This document shows, in pieces, positions 1 through 13,200 of a stretch of 64,000 nucleotides of DNA. How positions within the stretch are numbered: position 1 is the stretch's first letter; each line of letters opens with the position of its first letter. Both the position numbers and the translations under genes were made by a program. The notes beneath the pieces were generated by a model. That model made no database searches. It was not told where the DNA came from and saw nothing but the letters and a program-made list of their open reading frames with translations. Location of the stretch: positions 130,000,663 through 130,064,662 of the forward strand of contig NC_132914.1 in NCBI RefSeq assembly GCF_047675955.1. Direction: 5' to 3'. Origin of the DNA: Chlorocebus sabaeus (Eukaryota > Chordata > Mammalia > Primates > Cercopithecidae).

Positions 1-224
1 CTGCAACCTCCACCTCCTGGGTTCAAGCGATTCTCCTGCCTCAGCCTCCCAAGTAGCTGGGATTACAGACATGTGCCACCATGCCAGTCTCATTTTGTAT
101 TTATAGTAGAGACAGGGTTTCTCCATGTTGGTCAGCCTGGTCTCGAACTCCCAACCTCAAGTGATCTGCCCGCCTCAGCCTCCCAGAGTGCTGGGATTAC
201 AGGCGTGAGTCACCGTGCCCAGCC
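1..224 (-). repeat. Alu, left part cut by window edge
   Basis: Reverse-complement Alu running from the window edge to the promoter-box end (GTGCCCAGCC) near 224. It lies in a GOLGA3 intron. Confidence 0.9.
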
Positions 225-1181
225 ATCTGCCATATCTTAAAATTAATTGTATTTATAAGGAAACTTTATTGTTTCACCCCTTTAAAAAAAAAAAATCAAG
301 AAGCTTTTTATTTTTATCTCAATTACATTATCATAAAAAAGTTCTTAAAGGCTGTGGCAAAGCCAGGTCATAGGCATGAAAGAAGCTTTACTGTTAGGCC
401 AAAAAGTTTGAATTCTGAAGCAATTATAACTTGTAATTTTTTACAAGTTCAATTCAAACAGGATTTAAAGGAAAAGTGATGTGTTCTTTCCTGCCTTTCT
501 CTAGAGAAAACCAGTTATTTCTTGTGTTCCTTAGAAATTTTCTACATATACATGAGCATCGAATGCACACACACACACCACGTCCCAGGCACACACGTGC
601 ACGCACACCCCCCACGTGCACACACAGGGCAAGCGTGCTAGGAGTAGCTGCTCTGTGCCAGGCATGGCAGAGGTAGCCAGCAAGCAGCGTTCTAACGGAG
701 GAGCAGGGTCCAGATGGGGCACCTGGGGGTCAGGATGGGCCTCTGCTGGCAACTTGAGCAATGTGTCAGTGAACACAGGTGAAGCAGGGCAGGGGCCAGC
801 CAGGAAAAGACAGCTCTCTACACAGAGAAGGGTCCACAGAACCACCCCTCGTCTGCCAAACACAAATGGGATCCTACGCTCTTCTCAAGTTTGCTTTTGC
901 AATGCAACAAGACACACAGGACACCGTTCCTAGCACAATATACATACATACGCACGCGGAGCTCATTGGCCCCAGGTCCTCATGGCTGCACCACCATTTA
1001 ATCTAACACCACCTTCTAAGGACCAGACCAGGTGCTCTGCAGCCTCCATCACCAACAACTGCAACGCACCTTTGCTCTCTGTACCTGCCGGAAGGAGGCT
1101 GGTGTGTGAAGGACTCTGCATAGATTTCTAGGCACCGGAGCGTCCTCTGGAACGCCCTGTGAGCCAGAAAGTGGCACGTAC
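225..1181. other. GOLGA3 intron, unique sequence
   Basis: Intron downstream of coding exon 17. I see an AT-rich stretch (225-480), a short CA/CACGTG-rich run (562-627), and otherwise unique sequence. Short open frames here are not supported as genes. Confidence 0.6.
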
Positions 1182-1298
1182 CTGCTCCTTAAGGCTGTTC
1201 ACCTTCTCCTTCTCCTTCTCTAGTGAGGCCTGCAGGGCCTGGACAAGCTGCTTCATCTGGCGATCCTCCTCTTCTTTGCGCTGCAAAACCGCCTGCAC
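1182..1298 (-). CDS. GOLGA3: GOLGA3 coding exon 17 (residues 1164-1202)
   Basis: 117 nt, phase 0 at both ends, acceptor TAG|GTGCAG and donor GAGCAG|GTACGT. It encodes the coiled-coil stretch from VQAVLQRKEE to VNSLKEQ. It is the last GOLGA3 exon in the window. One residue reads Gln (MKQLVQ) where I recall His in human. Confidence 0.95.
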
Positions 1299-4200
1299 CT
1301 AGATCAGATTGCAGGACAGATAAGGACGTCAAATGGCAAACACACAAGGCTGCGCACGCCACACCACAGGCGCAGGCGCACGCCACACCACAGGCGCAGG
1401 CGCACGCCACACCACAGGCGCAGGCACACGCCAGGGAGGCAGAGGAAACTCCACCTCTGAAGAATCTGTGACAAAAACAGAATCTTAGGTTGCGGGAGCA
1501 CAACCACAGGGCCGCACTCAAGAATGTGGCACGCCTGTGGGCCCCACGGCTCCAGAGGCTGGGGCAGGAGGATTGCTGAAGTCCAGTAGGTCAAGGCTGC
1601 AGTGAGCTATGATGGTGCTACTGCACTCCCCTCCACTCTGGACAAGAGCCAGACCCTGTCTCAAAAAAAAAAAAAGAATGGGCCAGGCACGGTGGCTCAC
1701 GCCTGTAATCCCAGCACTTTGGGAGGCTGAGGCAGGTGGATTACCAGGTCAGGAAATCGAGACCATCCTGGCTAACATGGTGAAACCTCGTCTCTACTAA
1801 AAATATAAAAAATTAGCTGGGTGTGGTGGCGCGCGCCTGTAGTCCTAGCTATACTAGAGGCTGAGGCAGGGGAATCGCTTCAACCCGGGAGGCGGGAAGC
1901 CGAGATCCTGCCACTGCACTCCAGCCTGAGAGACAGAGTGAGCCTCTGTATTACTAACAACAACGAAAAAAAAAAAAAGGAATGTGGTGGCTGGGAACCC
2001 AAAAAATACATATAAATCAGGGATTGCGGCCAGGTACAAACAGAACGGAAGTGGTGGGAACTAGGGCAAAATATGGAACTAAGACGGGAGAGTCAACACC
2101 AGCAGCTTGATGTGGCCCCCAGGATTTCCCTGAAATGCCCCGCCTGGTCCTCAATCCAGAGAGGCTGTGGAGCCTGAGCAGCTGAGTGAGACCCAGGTCA
2201 GTGTTCGAGTCCCAGTTCTGAACTGCGTGAACCTCTTGTTAAGTGCCCCCTACATACAATGTCACCACCTGGGACTGGAACTCAGCCACACCCGCATGGG
2301 AGATCTGCCCCTCAACTGAGCAGGCCTGCCCGTGAACCAAACAGGCCTGCCCTTCAATTAAACACGTCTGCCCCTCAACTAAACACGTCTGCCCCTCAAC
2401 TAAACAGGTGAAGTGAGCACACACAGGGGCTCCAGCCTCACCTCGGAGAGCCCAGCCCTGCACCAACAGCCGGGGACCCAGGCCTGTGGGTCACCCCAAC
2501 CTCTGAGCCTGTTCTCTCGGCTGCAGGCCGGGTGGGCTAGGAGTCGGCACAGGTGACTGAATCTGGGTGAGATTCTCGGACTGCACACAGCCTCAGCAAC
2601 TCTCACGCCGCTGCTGGCCTGAGTTTGACGAGTTTGAATACCTGAAGGTTCAACTGGACTAGGTCTGCCTCCCTCTTGGCCAAAGCTGTTTCTAGGATGC
2701 TGTTGTGTTCCCGCAGAGCTGCGTTGGACTGTCCAAGACCCGTAAGCTTCCCTTTCTCGTGCTCTAATTCGAGAGCCAACTTCTTGTTCGACTCCTCGAG
2801 GCGTTTTATCTTCTTCCTGAAGCCTCTGGATTCTTGAAGCTGAAACATACCAACATCACTGTGAAATTACCCGCACTGGTGAGTGGAGTTCACACACCCC
2901 AGAAACAGGTGTTTTAGTAAGAAAAAGCAGAAACTTAGGCCAGGCGTGGTGACTCAGCCTGGAATCCCAGCACTTTGGGAGGCTGAGGTGAGGGGATCAC
3001 CTGAGGTCAGGATTTCGAGACCAGCCTGGCCAACATGGTAAAACCCCGTCTCTACTGAAAATACAAAAATTAGCCACCGTCGTGGCGCACACCTTTAGTC
3101 CCACTCAGGAGGCTGAGGCAGGAGAATCACTCGAACCCAAGACTGGAGGTTGCACTGAGCTGAGATCGTGCCACTGCACTCCAGCCTGGGCAACACAGCG
3201 AGACTCTTGTCCCAAAAAAAAAAAAAAAAAACACAGCAATGGGCCAGGCGCAGTAACTCACACCTGTAATCCCAGCACTTTGGGAGGCTGAGGCGGGTGG
3301 ATCACATAAGGTCAGGGGTTTGAGACCAGCCTGGCCAACATGATAAAACCCTCTCTCTACCAAAAATACAGAAATTATCCAGGTGTGGTGGCAGGTGCCT
3401 GTAGTTCCAGCTACTCGGGAGAATGAAGCTGGAGAATCACTTGAACCTGGGAAGTGGAGGCTGAGGTGAGCCAAGATCGTGTACTCCAGCCTGGGTGACA
3501 GAGCAAGACTGTCTCGAAACAACAAAAACAAAGCCAGCAATGGACACCACAGGACCGTGCTTGCTTCATGGTATGAAGGCTGTTGTGGTCATGGTCAGTT
3601 GCTTCCCCAGGCCCTTCTCCTTCCTCCCCATGGCCAAGAGCCCAGCCTTCTCCTGGGGCCATGGGCTTCTGGAGAAGCCTGTCCAGGCACTGAGCCCTGG
3701 CCAGGCCACTCAGCAGGCTGGGCACGAGCAAAACCATTTCAGGACAGGACATAGTGAGTGGAACAGGCAGCCCTAGGGTGACGGAGCTCCACAGAGAGGG
3801 GCTGGGGAGGGAGAGGGGGCTGGGACACTGAGCTGCCACCAGCACCGCTGAAGTGAGAACTGTCTCTGAACCTGAGACAGATCTGAGTTCTTTTTTTTTT
3901 TGAAATGGAGTCTCACTCTGTTGCCTAGCCTGGATTGCAGTGGCACGATCTCGGCTCACTGCGATCTCGGCTCACTGCAATCTCTGCTCCTGGGTTCAAG
4001 CAGTTCACCTGCCTCAGCCTCCTGAGTAGCTGGGACTACAGGCACCTGCCACCACACCCAGCTAATTTTTGTATTTTTAATAGAGACGGGGTTTCACCAA
4101 GTTGGCCAGGCTGATCTCGAACTCCTAACCTCGTGATCTGCCCACCTCAGCCTCCCAAAGTGCTGGGATTACAGGCATGAGCCACTCGCCCGGCCAAGTT

Positions 4201-7200
4201 GGGTTTCTTACTTGCAACCAAAGCGTTTGAACTGAGAAGGGTTGCACTATGAATTCTGTAACCATTCCACCAAAGAGACGGTACCACAGTGATCCTCCCC
4301 AGAGGGCTGGAATCAGGGCCTGCCCCACCACAGAGCCAGAGGCTGACGGTCAGAAGGTGGCAACACCAAAAGCAGCAATGCTAGGCGCACGGTGAAGTTT
4401 TGTTTTTCGGGCCACACGAGTGGTGGCACGCCCAGGGATCACGTGACCTGCCCCACGCTGCCGCCACAGCAGATAGCCAAGCCTCACCTCATCCTCCAGC
4501 TCCAGCACCTTCTCCCGGGACTCCTCCAGCTCCTGGCTAGTCAGCGCAATGACCTCCTGCAGTTCCTTTTCCAGCAGAGTCTTGCTGTGACTGACAGCCT
4601 GCAGCTCCGCCTCCAGGGCCTGGATCCTTTCCTAAGGGCCAGGACAGAACGGGCACTTGGTCACGGGACAGGCCCTGACCCCCCTCACTTCCCGTGGCAC
4701 CTGCTGTGTGGCTGCACACACCAGACACCAGTTGCCTGACACAGTCTCACAACCTTCCTTTATGTTAAAGAAGTTGAATTAACCGACCACAGCATGCACA
4801 CGATGACACACGGGGACAATTGGGACAAACAAAATCATCTCTTCAGTTCAATGCTTCAAAAATACAGAAGAAAATCTGACCTGCAGATAATGGCTATAAA
4901 TCACCACCTGTGGCAAGCAAGCAGCACCAGGTGTAATCAACACCACATATGTGCTCACGCACCACACATCACATACACACACACATACCACACGCACACA
5001 CGCTCACGTACCACACACGTGTTCACATCTCACACATGCACATACGTGCTCACCCCACACACACGTGTTCACACCCCACACATGTTCGCACCCCACACCA
5101 CACGCACACACGTGCTCACACTTCACACATGAATGGATACATGCAGGCACCGGTGTGCTCTCACACCCCACCCACTTGTTGCCTCGATGGTGCCAGGCCT
5201 TTGCCAAGCATGTTCCAGTACCACCTAACTTAACCCTCACATGAGGAGGTCCTCATTCACCTCAGTTTGACCTCATTTCACTGAGGATCAAAAAGGTGAG
5301 AAATTTGCCAAAAACCACCACTTGCGAGGGGTGAAGCCCGGACAGACACAAGACATCGGGTCACGGCCGTGCTATTCCTCAGCTGCAATGATGCGGCGAG
5401 GGGCTGGCTCTGCCTGGCCTTTGCGCCCTCCCCACCCCAGCCCTTAGTGAGCCCAAGGAAAATGGCAACTGAATCAATCTCCCCAACAGTTTACAAAGCA
5501 ATCAGGTGAGAGGGAGCACTTGATTTATTCATTTAATTTTAGACACAGAGTCTCTCTCTGTCGCCCGGGCTGGAGTGCAGCAGCAAAATCACAGCTCACT
5601 GCAGTTTCAGCCTCCCCTCCTGGGCTGAGGTGATCCTCCCACCTTAGCATCTCAAGCATCTGGGACCACAGGCACGTGCCACCATGCCCAGGTAATATTT
5701 TTGTATTATTTGTAGACATAGGGTCTCATTATGTTGCCCAGGCTGGTCTCAAACTCCTGAGCTCAAGCGATCCTCCCGCCTCGGGCTCCCAAAGCGCTGG
5801 GATTACAGGTGAGAGCCACCGTGCCTGGCTGAGTTTATTTAATTGCTGGGATTACAGGTGTGAGCCACCATGCCTGGCCAAGTTTATTTAATTTGACAAG
5901 AAAACCGCATGTTATGATACAGTCTCTTCTTACCCATAAATTCTTAAGTGGACGGGAAATAGAAACAAACCACATGTAAGAAGAAACACTAAGTTGTCCG
6001 TGCAAGGACACGAACTGGAGAATAATAAATACAATGCAGATGAACTTACTCAGGTAGAATGGTATGCCTACCACGTAAGGTAAGAGAGCACAGAGGGCCG
6101 CGGCCTCCACAGAAGGCCCTGCTCAGAGCCCTCCAGCAAGGGCACCGGCTTGTTCTGGGCCACCGCAGCGTGGCTACCTCTAAACGCTCCCCGAACCCTG
6201 CCAAACGCTGACCCCACACCCCTACTCCTGCTTCTCAGCGAGTGCGGAGGCTGCTTTTCCTCCCGCTGCAGAGGCTGCTGGAACGCGAGTGGACCAGGGC
6301 AGGCCCTCCCTCTGCCCCAAGGGAGCAGCTGAACTTCTCTGAGCCAAGGAGATTTCTTGAGGAAAATCAGGTGAAGGCCGAAGGCCGCAGACCGCAGACC
6401 GTGCAGGGTTCATGGGGGGATGCAAGGTGATGCTCCATCACTGCGGGCTCCCGGCAACCTCAACGCTGAGCGGAGTTGAGAGAGCTGCCGCCTCCCACGT
6501 GAGCTCGGCCCCGCAAGGCTTTAGGGGACAACTGCTGATGGAGAGCCCTTCCCCACACTGAGGGGCTGGCAACCCTGGCTTGGGATGGCACGGCGTTACC
6601 TACATGTAGAGCCAGGCTGCTGTCACCGCTGCCGCCCTGGGCTCGGAGTTGGCCCAGCTCCGCGTCCGCAGCCTCCTTGGCCGCAAGGGCCTCCTGCAGG
6701 CGGCGGCTGAGGATGCCCACGGCATTCTCGTAGGCCTTGTGTTTGGTCTTCATCTCCTTCTGGGCGCTGGTCAAGTCTGAGCCCAGCCGCCTCATCTTCT
6801 GCTTCTGTTCCGTGATGGCCCTGGGGTGTCACGAGGGAGACACAAGAGGAAGCTGAATTATCCTCTGACGCGACCGTCTGGCATTCTGGTTCGCAACAGC
6901 AGGCAACAGGAAGTGCGTCTCAGAAGCCCCTCCTGAAGGACGGGCTCGATGGCCGAGACCCTAGGCCACGGGGAGGCTGCCTCCGCTCACACCCCACCCT
7001 CGCTCTCCCCAGAACCCAGCTGCCCTAGGAAAGCCGGGTGTGTGTGTGTCTGTCCTGTGGGGGCTGCACACAGCGAAGGATCAGTCCGTATCGGGTGTTC
7101 CCGCAGAGCCAGGCCAGCGGAAGCACTCAGTGAATTTTCACCATTTCCACCACCAGCATCAGACCTGCCCTCCTCTTGGGGCAGCTTATGAACGACCCTG

Positions 7201-10200
7201 TGAATGCAGAGAAAGAGTCTGCTCCTACCAAACAGAAACGTTCTTGAATATCGGTAAAAATTTCAACCATCAGATTCATGAGCAAATCACCAGCTGATTA
7301 AAGCAAAGCAGCACAGACGCTCACGCCTGGAATCCTGGGGGGCCGAGGCGAGAGCATCGCCTGAGTCCAGGAGCTTGAGACCAGCCTGGGCAACATACTG
7401 AGACCCCATCTCTACAAAAAAATTAAAAAATTAGCCAGGCGTGGTGGTGCACACTTGGGGTCCCAGTTACTCCAGGGGCTGAGCTGGGAGGATCACTTGA
7501 GCCCAGGAGGTTGAGGCTGCAGTGAGGTATGATGGCACCACTGCACTCCAGTCTGGGCGACAGAAACAGACTATTTCGAAAACAAACAAAATACCTCAAA
7601 ACTATGCATTTAGCTGGGCATGGTAGCTCATGTCTGTCATCTCAGCACTTTGGGAGGCTGAGACAGGAGGACTGCTTGGCCCTGGGGTTCGAGACCACCC
7701 TGGGTAACATGGTGAGACCCCATCTCTACAAAAATAAAGCAAAGCAGCACAGGGCACAATGCCAGAGGAAGAAGGCCCGACAGCATCTGCGTGTGCATGC
7801 ACATATTGATGGGCATGTGCCGGCAAGGTCTGTGCACCACTGGGTAAGACAGCCCCTGACGGCATCTGTGTGTGCAAACGTGTGCCGGCGAGGTCTGTGC
7901 ACCACTGGGGTAAGGCAGCCCCTAACGGCATCTGATTGTGCGCACACGTATGCACGGGCGTGTGCCGGCGAGGTCAGTGTGTTCATGTTTATGTGAGTGT
8001 GAGGTGTGAGGATGAACACTGAAGCATCTCCCAGGGTTGGAGCTGGGAGAGGGGATGCTGCTGCACAAAAAGTCAAACATAAAAACACCTGGGGAGCTTC
8101 TGTTACAGGAGCTTCAGCAAGTCCACGATCAACTCGGATCATTTCGCAGATGAGCAGCCACCAAACCACACAGACTCCAAACCTGGACCTTAACGTTCCA
8201 GGCCACCACAGCACCTCCCAGGGAGGGCGTCCCCGCACAACAGCAGCAGCCCACGGGGCTCTCCCGCCTCCCCCGGGCACACGCGGACTTACTTCCGGGC
8301 TTCTTGCTGCAACTCTTCAATTTGTTTCTTCAGCACCTCGTTGGCCTCTGTGACGGCGACCATCTGCTCCTTATCGAACTGCAACGACTTCGGAAGGCAA
8401 GGCGGGCGTGAAGAGCGGCACTGAAAGCCCCAGCCTGTCTCCCCTCCCAGGCTCCAGCCCATTGTCCCTGCCAATGGCACTGCACAGGCTCGCCCTGGAG
8501 GACTTGCGCCTTGAGAAAAATCCTGAGCGAGACATCTACCTTCTTACAAACCACTCTTTTTTTTTCTTGAGATGGAGTCCCATTCTGTCGCCTAGGTTGG
8601 CGTGCAGGGGCGTGATCTCAGCTCACTGCAACCTCTCCGCCTCCCAGGTTCAAGTGATTCTCTTGCCTCAGCCTCCCGAGTGGCTGGGACTACAGATGCC
8701 CGCCACCACACCCGGCTAATTTTTTTATTTTTAGTAGAGACGAGGTTTCACCACATTGGCCAGGCTAGTCGAACTCCTGACCTTGTGATCCACCCGCCTC
8801 GGCCTCCCAAAGTGCTGGGATTACAGGCGTGAGCCACTGCGCTCGGCCACAAACCACTCATTATTGAGACCAACAACCGTTTCCAAACACTGTGTCCAGA
8901 GCATCAGAGGCACAACAGGACATGACTAGTCTATAGGAAAGCCTGTGGACCCAGGACCTCTCCTCCTAACCCCTAGGACCCAGGACCCCTCCTCAAGGAT
9001 CCAGACCCCTCCTCAGAAACCCCAGGACCCTTCCCTGGAGACCCCTGGACCCATCCTCAGAGTCCCCAGGAACCCTCCCCTCAAGCCCCTGGGTTCCCTC
9101 CCCACAGCCCCTGGACCCCTCCCTGAGCCCCCGGAACCCCTCCCCAGAGGCCCCTGGGACTCATCCCTGGAGACTCCAGGACCCTTCCCTGGAGCCCCCT
9201 GGATGCCCTCCTCAGCCTCCACTGTGAACACTGACGGCTGCGTCCCCCACCTGCTCCTGCCCTCGCAGCCTTTCCCCAGCTCCTGTGTGCTAAGCGAGTC
9301 CCCACAACCAGCCCAGACCTGCAGCTGTGGGGTCTGAACGTGCTCTGCCCCCACTGCTGTGTCCTCCAAGCCTCCTGCAACCCAAGGAGCCGGCGCTGCC
9401 CTCGGCCCACCTCCCCACCCCGGCAGCAGCGTTAATCCATCAGCCCCCACTTTCTGACACCGACCGGCGCTCCTCCATCGGCTCCTACTTTCCAACACTG
9501 ACCGGCGCCTGGCCACACCGCCTACTCCCGGCCTCAGCCTGGCTCCTGATGAGCCAAACACGCTGACCAGTCCACCTGCTGGGACCTTAGCTCAGTCCTC
9601 TCTGGCAACTTCAGAAACATCATAAGCAAAACGACCCTCCCCAAATTTACTGTTACTCTCCCGATTTCTCATCTCGCCTCCCGGTTCCTCAGTCTGGATG
9701 TCTGGACAGGATCCTCGACTGTGGCCTCCGTCCCGCACCCCTCACCCCTCACCTCCGGCTCACCTGCTCTGCCACCTGCAGCCGAGAAACTGTCACCAGC
9801 ATCCCGGACACCCACTGCGTGCAGAAGCCAGCCCAGGCTCAGCTTCCACAGGAATGTGACTGTCTCTGGCCGGTCCCAGATCCGCACCCAGCCACAAGGG
9901 ACTCCCAGGGTCCCCGGGCCCCGGTGCCCTGCCCTGACGTGGGGTCTCCACAAAACACTCACCCTTGCTTTACGCATGACAGCCGCCGTCCTCACATACT
10001 GGATCCCGGGAGCCCATGGCAATGGGGAGAAGCTGGGTGCCTCACGGGGCCTTCTCACTCCCTCCCTTCATGCAACATCGTCACCTGGACTTACCAGGCC
10101 TCACCTGACTGCCCCTCTGGGACCTATGCTCCAGGTGGGCCATATTCCCAGCTGTTCTTCCAAAAGCCTCTCCCGCCTTGCCACCGCCCCGCCCCAGACC

Positions 10201-13200
10201 CGGCCCCGCCCCAGACCCGGCCCCGCCCCAGACCCGGCCCCGCCCCAGACCCGGCCCCGCCCCAGACTCGGCCCCGCCCCAGACTCGGCCCCGCCCCAGA
10301 CGCGGCCCCTCCCCAGACGCGGCCCCGCCCCAGACGCGGCCCCGCCCCAGACTCGGCCCCGCCCCAGACACGGCCCCGCCCCAGACACGGCCCCGCCCCA
10401 GACACGGCCCCGCCCCAGACACGGCCCCGCCCCAGACTCGGCCCCGCCCCAGACTCGGCCCCTCCCCAGACTCGGCCCCGCCCCAGACGCGGCCCCGCCC
10501 CAGACTCGGCCCCGCCCCAGACACGGCCCCGCCCCAGACACGGCCCCTCCCCAGACGCGGGCCCGCCCCAGACACACGCGCCCCAAGCACTTTGGCCGAA
10601 TCCTCCCCAACAAGTGAGTCAGTCCGACGCAGACGGACCTGCAAGTGTGTTTCCATCTCGTCTCGCTCCTTCTGTGCCGACTGGAGATGCCCTTCAAGGT
10701 CGGCCATCTGCTGACGGACCTGGGCCGCCTCTCGGTGCAGGCGCGAGAGCTCCGCCTCCGCGGCCCGCTTCTCCCCGTGCACTTGCATCAGCTCCTGCCG
10801 CAGCTCCTTCAGCTCCGAGTCCAGCCTCTTCCTGGTGGCTTTCAGCTCACTGATGAGCTGGTCTTTGGAGGTGGCGTCGCGCCGGTAGGCCTCCACCATC
10901 ACCTGCCAAAGACAGAAGCTGTGAGCCGACGCTGGGCGGTGGGCGCGGGGGACTTCTGGGGGTCAAGCTGGCTTCAACAAAAATGTTTACCACTTACCAG
11001 GGACATAACTTTTTTGAGGTAAAGATACATTTCATCAAATCTAAGCCTTCATCGACTGAGACACACCATTATTTACCCACAAGTGACATCACGGCCTGTT
11101 TAAACGAATCTGTGTGTGGTGCACGAGGCAGTCACACCGGCCTCCCAGATGTCTCTTCAATTCCAAGGAGTCTGGCTCCCTCCAGCCTTCAACTGCACTG
11201 CTTTGCTTCCAACAGGTACTCCCCTTGCTTGTGGCTCAGTAATAAAACAAAGCAGGACTCACGACACTGCTTCAGGGGCCGCCCTTGCTCAGAAATAAAA
11301 TATAGCAGGCCGGGCGCGGTGGCTCACGCCTGTAATCCCAGCACTCTGGGAGCCCGAGCTGGCTGATCACCTGAGGTCAGGAGTTCAAAACCAGCCTGGC
11401 CAACAAGGCGAAGCCCCCATCTCTACTAAAAATACAAAAAACCAGCCAGGTGTGGTGGCACATGCTTGTAGTCCCAGCTACTCAGGAAGCTGAGGCATGA
11501 GAATCACTTGAACCTGGCAGTCAGAGGTTGCAGTGAGCTGAGACAGCACTACTACACTCCAGGCTGGGCGACAGAGCCAGACTCTGTCTCAAAAAAAATA
11601 AAACACGGCACTCACAACGCTGCTTCAGGGGTTGTCCTCGCTCAGAAATAAAACACAGCACCACGAACAATACAGCTTCGGGGGTCACCCTTGCTCAGAT
11701 CCCATAAAATCCAACAGGAGGTACTGGCTTCACTGACACAAAATTTATATTCCATGTCTTTTTGGGTAATCATAATTTGTTTCAATGGTGGAACTCCATG
11801 TGCATTTTTCAGACATTTTAAATGGCAAACCCAACCTGTGTCAACAATACTGCACAACACACAGCTCCCCAGAGTGAGCACAACAGGGTATGACAGGCGC
11901 TCCAGTGACAGCCGCCCCTGGAGATCTGAGGGGCCAAGACCCCCACCCCGCTGTGGAAGTGCGTCTTGACTTTGCAGATTAAGTACCTTTAAAAACAGTT
12001 AAAGAGAGCCGGCGCGGTGGCTCACGCCTGTAATCCCAGCACTTTGGGAGGCTGAGACGGGTGGATCACAAGGCCAGGAGATTGAAACCATCCTGGCCAA
12101 CACAGTGAAACCCCATGTCTACTAAAAATACAAAAAATTAGCCAGACGTGGTGGCCAGTGCCTATAGTCCCAGCTGCTCGGGAGGCTGAGGCAGGAGAAT
12201 GGCGTGAACCCGGGAGGTGGAGCTTGCAATGAGCAGAGATTGTGCCACTGCACTCCAGTCTGGGCGACAGAGTGTGAGACTGTCTCAAACAAAAAAAAAA
12301 AAAAGAGTTAAAGAGAACTCAAGATGTTACCTGTTATCTTCTTCTCAACTCCAATGACACTGGAATTGCTAAGCAATTAAACCACACAAAACTCTGTTCA
12401 TACGCTTGTTTCAAGTGAAGAAATCAACAACACATTTTTACCTTTTGTTGAAGAAACTGTTCCTTCATTTTTTGCGTTTGCTTTTTCAGAGTGGCAGTCT
12501 CCTGCTGCAGGTGTTCCACCTGTGGGGAACATGTGCACAGACATTACACTGTGGGCTCCAGGAGGGGAATGTGTCTGCACAGATGTTACACTGAAGGCTC
12601 CAGGAGGGGAACACATCTGCACAAATGTTACAGAGAGCTCCAGGAGAGGACACATCCTCACAGATACTACACTGAGGGCTCCAGGAGAGGACCTATCCTC
12701 ACAGATATTACACTGAGGGCTCCAGGAGAGGACACATCCTCACAGATACTACACTGAGGGCTCCAGGAGAGGACACATCCTCACAGATACTACACTGAGG
12801 GCTCCAGGAAAGGACACATCTGCAGAGTTGTTACACTGAGGGCTATAGGAGGTGAATGTGTCTGCATAGATGTTACACTGAGGGCTCCAGGAGGGGGATG
12901 CAGCTACACAGACATTACACTGATGGCTCCAGGAGGGCACACATCTGCTCAGATGTTATAGGAAGAAGCATTTGTGTGCTGACGGGAACTGGTGGTTCCT
13001 AAGGCCTGGGCTCTCCCTCCTCACCACTGAGAGCATGAAGGCACAGTGAAGGGCAGGGAGGTGGGAGAGGGGATGAGGCCAGGGCGTACTCCAGCCCAGG
13101 ACTTGGCAAGCCTTTCTTGGAGATGCCTGATAGGAAACGACTGCAGCTCACAGGCTGCATGTCAGTCACAGCTGCTCAGCAATGCTCCTGCAGCACAGAC

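Noticed and set aside
9721..10853. Plus-strand frames of 298 and 344 codons rich in PRPRPGPAPD-type repeats
   Set aside because: Produced by the 17-bp array and antisense to a real GOLGA3 exon.
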